A stretch of DNA of 64,000 nucleotides from Siphonodentalium dalli (lineage: Eukaryota > Mollusca > Scaphopoda > Gadilida > Siphonodentaliidae): assembly GCA_032622095.1 (NCBI GenBank), contig CP136063.1:23378987-23442986 (forward strand). Reading direction: 5' to 3'. The notes under the pieces are model-generated. The model searched no databases. It was not told the DNA's origin and worked only from the letters and a program-made list of their open reading frames with translations. Each line of letters starts with the position of its first letter. Position 1 is the first letter of the stretch. The translations under genes were made by a program, and so were the position numbers. This document shows, piece after piece, positions 56,598-64,000 of this stretch.

Positions 56598-56916
56598 TTA
56601 GCACAGTGTGAAAATGAAGAGCCGAGAAGATAACGTCTCAGAAGAATTTTGTTTGTGTTTTGGTTCTGTTTGGATATTTCCTTGCCATTTCCAAAGAAAT
56701 TTCTTTCCATGCATGATTTTTCCGGCGCTGGTGAATGGTGCCGGTTTCTTTGTTCTGTAATATTTTGATTCTTCTCTCCACAATGCGCAAAAAGGTTTTA
56801 CGCTCGCCATCAGTGGGCTGGGGATCTGGAAAACAATTGCACATATAGGGCCCAAAAAGGTTTTTTTCCGACCCCGAGGGACCCATCACCCCATTTGAGC
56901 AAATTGTTTCCTCCAA
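56598..56916 (-). pseudogene. Possible Myb/SANT-like DNA-binding fragment
   Basis: The frame ending at 56638 reads ERKTFLRIVERRIKILQNKE and then HAWKEISLEMARKYPNRTKT. The pattern 'K..AW..I..E......R(T)...' is that of Myb/SANT-like domains carried by Harbinger-type transposons and NAIF1-like proteins. The frame ends at TKFF, short of the usual KKxW tail, and the upstream part is not protein-like. Together with the neighbouring HALTGCD fragment it suggests transposon debris. Confidence 0.35.
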
Positions 56917-57485
56917 ATGTTAGGGACCCACCCCCTTTCTCATGTTTTTATCCAAATTTCAAGAGTTTTTTTAGCCGTTCTTCAATAACTGTGTTAACTG
57001 CATTTCAATCCCATTCCACTGTCCTTTGTTGGTGCAAACTGTGTAAAATTAAGACTCAAGCAATAACATGCTTAATCGGTAAAGCACAGGTCAGAAAAAC
57101 GAAAAATAAACTGTATTTCCAGGTGTTTCCTGGTGTTTCTAGTATCTAACAACAATAATAAAGCATTGTGTAGGTACACTGTATGTCACAAATTGCCATA
57201 GACCGCATTATAGCCTTAATATATCGAGCGTGTTTAGTCTGACAGAGAACACTGGCCAGTGTAAATAGTGGTAAACAGGTCAGGGCTTCTACAATTATTT
57301 GTGCATGATCAAAGAACTCTTTAGTCTTATCCACCGGGGTGGGTGAGGAGGGGAATTGTTTTGGTTAGTTATACACATAGATATATGGTTATTATACCCC
57401 CGATATTAGTCGGCGGGTATATAGTTGACGTCTGGAGCCGTCCATGCGTCCGTCCATACAAACATTTTGCGTTATAACTCAAGAG
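56917..57485. other. No supported gene
   Basis: A hairpin, TATACCCCCGATATTAGTCG followed by GCGGGTATA, lies at about 57396-57424, with a CGTCCATGCGTCCGTCC word after it. The rest is unremarkable. Confidence 0.4.
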
Positions 57486-57568
57486 TTATCCTAGTATGAT
57501 AAATTTGGCTTTCTCTACTTATTACACAGCAACTAGTAGAGAAAGCCAAATTTATCATACTAGGATAA
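57486..57568. repeat. 34-bp perfect inverted repeat at a LINE 5' junction
   Basis: 57486-57519 (starting TTATCCTAGTATGATAAATT) is exactly complementary to 57535-57568, with a 15-bp loop. The right arm is contiguous with LINE coding sequence, so the left arm is a snap-back copy of the LINE's truncated 5' edge. Confidence 0.9.
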
Positions 57569-57852
57569 GAACGAAGTGTAGCAATTTGAATTCAGACTTG
57601 AAAGAAAATTACCTCAAAGATGACCCATCATGTGCATGTGGAAGCATTGAAACTGCGGAGCACTACCTCTTATACTGCCGACTATTTAGGGAGCAAAGAA
57701 TAAAATTCCTTGAGAACTTACCATATACACTAACATGTGATATACTACTGAAAGGATCTGATAACTTATCAGCGGAAGAAAATGAGAACATATTTCTAGC
57801 AGTTGGACTCTATATTGACAGAACCGGTAGATTTCATAAATACTGCCACTGA
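57535..57852 (+). pseudogene. LINE ORF2 C-terminal fragment with CCHC-like tail
   Basis: It encodes a YHTRIRTKCSNLNSDLKENY stretch followed by SCACGSIETAEHYLLYCRLF and a helical end (LENLPYTL, LFLAVGLYIDRTGRF-like) to a stop at 57852. L(N)xxL...CxCG..E(T)xxH.LL.C is the standard C-terminal motif after the RNase H or RT region of many LINEs. Only this end is present; the 5' side is truncated at the inverted repeat. Confidence 0.75.
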
Positions 57853-59700
57853 CCAGCATGAATAGCTCTGAGGTCTAAATGTATATTACACATTGGCAAC
57901 TGCACTGCTGACAAATTCAATCCAGTTATATAATATGCACCATTTATTATATACATACACGTAGCACAACACAAGTGGGATTATCAATTGTACTTTTTTT
58001 TCTTTATTAATATTAATTTATTCTAGTTCTCTTTAAAACATCCTAGTCATACACTATTGACTGATAAGAGTATCATATGTATACAGTTCATGACCAACTT
58101 CAGTTACAATATATTTTCGAAATCTTTTGCCCATTCATATATTTCCTTTAAAGATGACCATGTGCTAATTTTCACCTGAACCAGAAGTAAAAAAGCTAAC
58201 TTGGCATATAGTAACACATATTTAACAAATAATGAAAATGAAATAATTTCTGATTCAGAAGCAACACACTGAGGAGATGGCTTTATAAAAGCATTTTGCT
58301 TGTTGTCAGATCCTCCATATCTCACAATTGAAAAACTCACCAAAACCAAGAAAACTAAAAATTGCACTTATTATTATGTAATTATTATGTATACATGTAT
58401 GTGAGAGCTAGAATAAATATTGTTTACACCAAGAGTCGGTTGTCATATTTTGATGCTCTATGACATATGACGGGCCAGAAATGGGGAACGAATATGCATA
58501 ATATCACGGATTGTGAGCACCAATGCCTACCAGAGTTATCCATGGGACTTTCAGTCCGTACAAAGTTTTTGCAATATAAATTGAAGTGTCGGTTGTCGAA
58601 TTTTGAAGTGGTTTGGTATGGTGATATACATGAATGATAGGGGAAGGATGTATGCAGATATTACTGCATATCACAGGTTTCGCCTGTCGATGCATACCAG
58701 AGCTACCAACCTGGTTCCATCCGTAAACACATTTTGCATTATTATAACTCAACCATTTGTATGTATATTTGTGCACTAGAGTCTGCAGTATAGTCTCAGT
58801 CAGATTTTATTCTTGATTTTAGTTTGAACTTTGAAGACATTGAAGAATGTCATTTCTCAAAGCATCTGAATGCATCACATTATTTCAGTTCATCTATTTG
58901 TAAGCGATAACAGTATACAATTAGTATTTTAGTTTAGTCTTGTTGAGCAGTATTTAAGCTTCAAGATGAAGTTCGTAAATTCAAGGAGAATAGCGTCGCC
59001 TTCAGTTGGGATTGTCTGAACAATAAACAGTAACGGTCATTCATCATAACCAATTCAGTTTTATTTGGATAAGTGTTGCAAATTAACATTACTGGCAATC
59101 ATTAAAGATGAGAAATAACCAGAAGGAATGAATTTGATTGCATGCCAGAACAAGACAGTATTTCAGACATTAGAAATTTATGAGATACCCTTTTCAATTT
59201 CATGTTATGCAACATATATATTATACATGTTATATATTATTTTTTTTTTACTAAATTACGGTTTTCCACTGTGAAGTGGGACGGGATCCTGTGAAATCCA
59301 GAAGGTTGCTAAATCTGAGGCTATATAGTCACTATAGCTGTCTATATAGCCATATGCCAACAAACATGATACTAACATGCTTACAAACAACATTACATGG
59401 TCAGTACTTGTAAATTGTTTGAAAAAAAAACCCATTTTGGAAAAAAAATTACAAGCACGATTGTTTCGGCATCTGAACCACCCACCCACCCCGGCCCTAT
59501 ATACGGAATTGTTTTTGTAGACCCCCCCATGTCGTCGGTGGTATATTTTGCCCCACGTAATTTTCCTCGGTTGCTCATTGTTGAAATGAACCAAACGTGT
59601 ACTGTTACACGCAGCATGTTTATGTGACCGATGGTCAATCTATGATTGACGCCAATCACCTTGATTGGATAATTCTATACCGCGCGGCGATGTCTTCCCA
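57853..59700. other. Intergenic, no supported gene
   Basis: A diverged pair of blocks (about 58440-58560 and 58590-58760) shares GGTTGTC(A/G), TGCATA, GCATACCAGAG-like and CATTTTGCATTATTATAACTC words, an old duplication. A poly(A)/poly(C) cluster occurs at 59425-59530. No gene recognised. Confidence 0.4.
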
Positions 59701-59734
59701 TCGATATGTCCACCGATAGCTTCGCATTGAGCGT

Positions 59735-59805
59735 CGCCTCGTAAAACTACCTGGACTATATTATAAACCCAGCCGGTGAATAGCACCCCTGGTGTCTGAC
59801 CAGTG
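59735..59805. repeat. Fragment related to the hairpin at 56230
   Basis: Shares AAACTACCTGG, TATA.ATAAAC, CGGTGAATA and CCTGG(T/G)GT with 56250-56303, same orientation. 59806-60589 shows no gene. Confidence 0.5.
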
Positions 59806-60589
59806 GCGATGTTAATATGTGTGGCTGGTGTGAATATCGGCCTTTCGTCAGACATCAAAACGAGCCCTCCGCGTGATCTATTCCTCGAGATATCGGCCGT
59901 TTCACGTAATTTAAAATGGCGTTATATTCGGCCAATTGACGACAGTTTTCGGCAGGTTTGATAGGCGACGACTGGATGGTACCACACAACTATTTCGATG
60001 AGTGCCTGTATTTATAAATACCTTTTTGTGTACAAACCGAAAAATCGATATTAGGACAGTTAGGATATTACAGACAACTAGATTGTGTACACAACTTGGT
60101 GACGTAGTATCCCAACCATACTGATTGTTGCGTATAGTATCGGGAAGTCCATTAAGGGCCTCATACGCTCATACATGTACATATATGTATATACTATATA
60201 GCTATATAGCAGGGTATGTAATATAAGACCCAACTATGTCATCGCTATACACTAAATTCTCCCAACCTGCAAGTTTGTTTTCGATGTGTCAGGAATGTTA
60301 TCAGGATGAACGTTTAAACAAAACAATGATCTTTTAAATGGATACTACATGTATATGTAGCACAATATTGATTTACATTTCACTCGGAATCAGATTTGTG
60401 ATAGTGTTATTCGACGTTTGAACGTATATTTTAGAAGGATTTTAGTGTCTGATTCTTTGCCAATGCCATTCATTTGCGAAATAGTTGGGACGAACATAAT
60501 TCGAACAGTAGTCCGATGCAATGCAAGGCTAGTTGTCGTCTTTTTTCTGTTCTTATGGCAAAACATACTAACAACCAACGTTTTTTTTA

Positions 60590-61024
60590 TAACTGTTAAC
60601 AAATATAAGACAAAAATGATATAAAATTGTTAAAGAATGCAAGAAATAATGATAAAAAATAATAAAAATTGTTAAAGGATGTAAGAAGAAGTTATAATAA
60701 TTGATAAAAAATGTAAGAAAAGATAATAAAATTGTTAAAAATAACAGAAAAAATGATAAAAATTGGTATAGAATGTAATACAAAATTATAAAAAATGAGA
60801 AACAAAATTAGGTTCGGATATTTTTTTTACTCCTTTCTTACATTCTTTAACATTGTTTTGTCATTTTTTTCTATTTTTGTTGTCATTTGTTTTATAAATT
60901 TTACATTGGTTAACAATTATAACAAAAGAATATATAATTCATTAGGCCAATGCATTCTCTTATGTATGCGAGGCGACCTATGGTCGACTCGCATATATAT
61001 AAGAGAATGCATTGCCACAGGCTT
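60590..61024. repeat. Palindrome-bearing AT-rich element, third locus
   Basis: An AT-rich stretch repeating AAATTGTTAAAGAATGTAAG-type words, then turning to the complementary TTCTTACATTCTTTAACA (about 60835-60855), leads into a 64-bp palindrome at 60953-61016. That palindrome is nearly identical to those at 20931 and 25020, and is followed by CCACAGG. The AT-rich part also appears between the two palindromes of the piggyBac-type MITE (24960-25010). Confidence 0.75.
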
Positions 61025-61749
61025 TCCCACATATATCGCACTGACAAGGACGAAATGATATTTTTCTAAGTCCCAACTTTCAATTTGATTTCGCCACAAA
61101 TACACACGCACTTCCCTGCCCACATACATGTACCATATGATCACGAAATGACCTTGTTATGAATAGTTCCGTTTCAGTAAGATCTTTTGTATCTGACGAG
61201 GAAATCGCGACAGAAACAGTGATAGGTGCACCTGTTTATCATATGCAATTAAGAGAGCATCTATTAATACGAAAACAAAAGCGTGGTAGTGACGTACCGT
61301 ATAAAAACATGAACTGTTTATCGTCCTGATTATACCCACCATTTTGTACACGAAATAAGACAATTGTTGAATCAATAGTTCGGTATCCGGTGATGCCCCA
61401 TATGTTGGTGATCAATCCCTAATCATCCGGTCTCGTGCACCTCATTAGCTGATCAGAATTCTGCGTCGGAATTCTACGCGAAGACAAACGGCGAATCAAC
61501 AAGCCGTGGTCGTCCGGCGACGGAAAAGCAGTGTTGAAATGGATGGCGAATAACTGAATACGAGGGAGTTGGTCAGGATTATTGTTAAACAATAGTTTAT
61601 TTTGACGAAACAGAACAAAAGCACAAACAATACATTGACATGGACTATAAATAGCTCTGCTCCTGTTACTCGGAACAATTTACGTTATGTCAATCGCTCG
61701 AAGTTCCTTGTAATTATATGCTTAATTCTCAAAAGTAATGGTCAAATGC
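61025..61749. other. No supported gene
   Basis: Unique sequence; short frames only. Confidence 0.4.
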
Positions 61750-62670
61750 TAAAATATTCACGAAGGGGAGAGACCAGGCTTTCCAATAATGTATAACATG
61801 TAATGTTGTATTGCGTAAAACGCGAGAAAATTTAAAATTATATATCTGTTCAGGTTACTCGAAATAGTCACTCTGTCACCCGGAAGATGTTCCTGGTTCG
61901 GTTCGTGTTACTCGAAATAGTCAATCTCAATATATACAAATGTTAAAAAGTGGTACAGAAGTCCTTCCCTCGAAATATAAATGTAACCCAGTGCATGTGT
62001 CTTGGAATAGATACCAGTGGGATACAACAGACGGGTGCATCACTGGTTGCATGGTGGTTATGTATGGTCCGAATAATAAGTTTAGATGAAGGGGAAGGAA
62101 GCGATAGGGAGTGTAGGAATATGAGGAAAGGAGTAATTGAACTTACCATTTATTGGCATAATACAATGAATTAATTCACAGAAAAATATGACAAAATTGT
62201 ACCAAGTTAAATTATTCACGATTTGTTCCGAATTCGCGGAGGACGATCTATTTAAATGCAATTGAAAACATCATTAGGTGTATGGCGCAGTGCTAGCAGT
62301 TGTGAATCTGATTGATGTAATATTTATGTACCTGTCTTCTGACATCATTTAGAGACCACAGTTAAGTCAATTGAGCACATGGTTACCGGTCTGCAGCGTA
62401 GTTTTCTGTGCTGTCAGTATTATTGGCAGAGGAAACAATTTTAATAATATTAATGTATACCTTAATTGTCTATGTTACTGTGTGTATATTTCATAAAGTT
62501 CAGCTTTACACCCTACTCTGTGTATACATTTCTACCATGGGTGTAATTGTTCAGATGTCATTTCGTGGCTTAAAGTTTTATACCCAGAAGATCTACAGCA
62601 ATAGCAAACTCGTTCGTTTGTTATAATATTCATTTACATTGAAAGTTGTTATTATATCAATATATTTACA
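61750..62670. mobile_element. Tandem-repeat-bearing element, copy D (unexpanded)
   Basis: Matches copy A (16211-17150) along its length. Where A carries the 27-bp minisatellite, D has just one TTCACGAAGGGGAGAGACCA unit. Where B has about twenty 22-bp units, D has one CTACCATGGGTGTAATTGTT. It therefore represents an unexpanded state. No ORF of note. Confidence 0.8.
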
Positions 62671-63121
62671 TACTAAGTGTTGTCATCACTAAATCCAGCA
62701 TTCTGATTGGTCGGCGCCCACGTGGCTAGTTGCAGTTATTTCTCGGTGGATGAACAACGCCTCATAACACCAAACTCATAACACCATCGATACGTCATTG
62801 GGTTTGGACAGACGAACGCGTAATGTTTCGGGCGCATTTGGACTCGCGCAGGATTGACTTAATACATCATCGGGTTTCAATATGAAGAGAAATTGTTCCT
62901 ATTAACTTTTGCCAAGGGTGCTATTGGGTATTTTGGGCTGTTTTTGTCACGATACACTTTTCGATTTAAATACATTTACAAAAGTGGCTTTTTCGCTAAT
63001 GTATATAAATATAAGGATTAACTGTCATGTGGACTATTTTTATGGAGATGTAACCGTGAGGTAAGTGGTAATAACTTGTATGTAAAACCCTTCGGAAGGG
63101 GAATTAGATTGTCCAATTTGA
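62671..63121. other. No supported gene
   Basis: Unique sequence. CTCATAACACCAAA / CTCATAACACCATC is a small tandem duplication at 62761-62790. Confidence 0.4.
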
Positions 63122-63628
63122 TCAACATGTACACTGTGGATCATTGAAATATAATTTGATGGTCAAGGCGTGAGAAAAACATTTATGTTGTAAAATATAG
63201 AGATCCGGGGGGGGGGGGCTGGGAACACCACAGAATACAAGGGTAAACCTGTCTTCGGAACATGGACAAAGGTGATCATTATCTAGGTACACATTCCGAA
63301 GCGCCACTTGGATAATTCCATAGTCAGTAAAATTAAAAACAGGAGCATAATAGAGGTATGCCTGGTGTTTTGAAATTTGGAAAATATAGGTATACATATG
63401 ACAGAGTATGCGTACCAGTATCGTAGAATCACGCACTATCATAAATGAACTAGTTATACGTAGAGTATTAAAATATTTTTTAGTTTCATGATTGTCCCAT
63501 ACCGGTAGTTTCAGTAAAAGATGGGAGCGTGGTACATAGTTAGGTGTTACAAATTTAGAAATTAGAAAGGCAAGCATAGGCCGCGAGTTTTCGAAAGGGT
63601 TAATTTTGAAATTTAGAGTTATGTACAT
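63122..63628 (-). CDS. Unidentified ORF, 168 codons
   Basis: An open frame from an ATG at 63628 to a stop at 63122, unusually long for AT-rich surroundings. The first two thirds have ordinary composition (INPFENSRPMLAFLISKFVT, YFNTLRITSSFMIVRDSTIL). The end crosses a 13-G tract (PPPP near 63206) and is less protein-like. No family, signal or intron signals recognised. It may be chance or a decayed transposon ORF. Confidence 0.2.
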   Translation of the reverse strand: MYITLNFKINPFENSRPMLAFLISKFVTPNYVPRSHLLLKLPVWDNHETKKYFNTLRITSSFMIVRDSTILVRILCHMYTYIFQISKHQAYLYYAPVFNFTDYGIIQVALRNVYLDNDHLCPCSEDRFTLVFCGVPSPPPPDLYILQHKCFSHALTIKLYFNDPQCTC

Positions 63629-63764
63629 GAGTAAGCAGTTGTAGAATGTAAGTGTAGGTGTAAGTCTGCAGTAAAATGCAAAATATCACTGGAATCGTCG
63701 TCAGTTATGTACCTGGTGATGGAGTGTTTAAACAACAGACCACCGCTTTTCGACACTTTTAATC

Positions 63765-63828
63765 CTTATATAATGTGAGGACAATTGCCTGTATTTCAAT
63801 CAAAGGTAGCTTGTTAGACTATTATATA
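63765..63828. mobile_element. Tandem-repeat-bearing element, 3' fragment (copy E)
   Basis: TGTGAGGACAATTGCCTGTA, TTTCAATCAAAGGTAGCTTG and TTAGACTATTATAT match the 3' parts of copies A (about 17185-17225) and B (about 20528-20580). Confidence 0.75.
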
Positions 63829-64000
63829 TTTTGGAACTTCTGTCTGCCTGCCCACCTGTGTGTTATAGACTCGAGAACTTCTGTCTGCCTGCCCACCTGT
63901 GTGTTATAGACTCGAGAACTTCTGTCTGCCTGCCCACCTGTGTGTTATAGACTCGACAAGTGAACTTCTGTCTGACTGCCCACCTGTGTGTTATAGACTC
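63829..64000. repeat. 41-bp minisatellite, running off the window end
   Basis: The unit GAACTTCTGTCTGCCTGCCC, then ACCTGTGTGTTATAGACTCG, repeats four times. The last step has an extra CAAGT. It starts immediately after the element 3' fragment (copy E), another case of a tandem array at an end of this family. Confidence 0.9.

Noticed and set aside
59256-59659. Minus-strand frames of 88 and 112 codons
   Set aside because: Composition is driven by poly(A) and poly(C) runs; no domain recognised.

Overview
The window reads as nuclear DNA of an invertebrate animal. Genes have GT-AG introns, intergenic space is AT-rich and long, and several non-LTR retrotransposon relics, short inverted-repeat elements and at least ten minisatellites are present. 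The lectin gene type (PAN/apple plus C-type lectin), the single-cysteine-cluster Toll-like receptor and the tandem-repeat-bearing small elements suggest a lophotrochozoan, most likely a mollusc. That placement is an inference, not a demonstration.

Two host genes are well supported. An intronless Toll-like receptor (6372-8639, minus strand) has a signal peptide, LRRs, one LRR-CT cysteine cluster, a transmembrane helix and a TIR domain. A four-exon secreted protein (34269-47348, plus strand) has a PAN/apple-like Cys domain, a Thr-rich linker and a C-type lectin domain. All three introns are phase 1 and the first is 8.25 kb. Weaker candidates are an unidentified minus-strand exon (12591-12871), a small ORF behind duplicated CACGTG palindromes (29675-29980) and an ORF near the end (63122-63628). 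No bacterial-style operons, rRNA or CRISPR were seen, and no tRNA gene was recognised by eye.

Layout: 1-6030 holds diverged tandem repeats and two small elements. 6031-9540 is the TLR locus. 9542-13515 holds a broken retroelement ORF interrupted by a 947-bp insertion, then an exon-like ORF and LINE endonuclease relics on the minus strand. 13516-25118 is dense in repeats: a 371-bp snap-back, copies A, B and C of a tandem-repeat-bearing element, a dead LINE inside a framed segment, and a piggyBac-type MITE. 26020-27598 is a near-homogeneous 44-bp satellite. 27977-28560 is a LINE ORF1 relic. 31691-33660 holds palindromic-word repeats. 34211-47591 is the lectin gene; its first intron holds a 2.9-kb element with perfect CACTG ends inserted inside a 71-bp minisatellite. 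50069-52248 is a CR1-like LINE with one frameshift. 52684-53850 is a 66-bp minisatellite. 55527-57852 holds transposon-gene fragments. 60590-64000 holds more copies of the repeats above.

The most unusual theme is the repeat biology. One dispersed element family carries short motifs that are single-copy in some copies and have grown into different minisatellites, on opposite arms, in others. Several unrelated loci are built from dense self-complementary words (GAACCA/TGGTTC, GGTACTC/GAGTACC, CTTAGTCA/TGACTAAG, GCCAAA/TTTGGC, CGATAAATCG). At one of these the words form the subterminal regions of a precisely bounded transposon.
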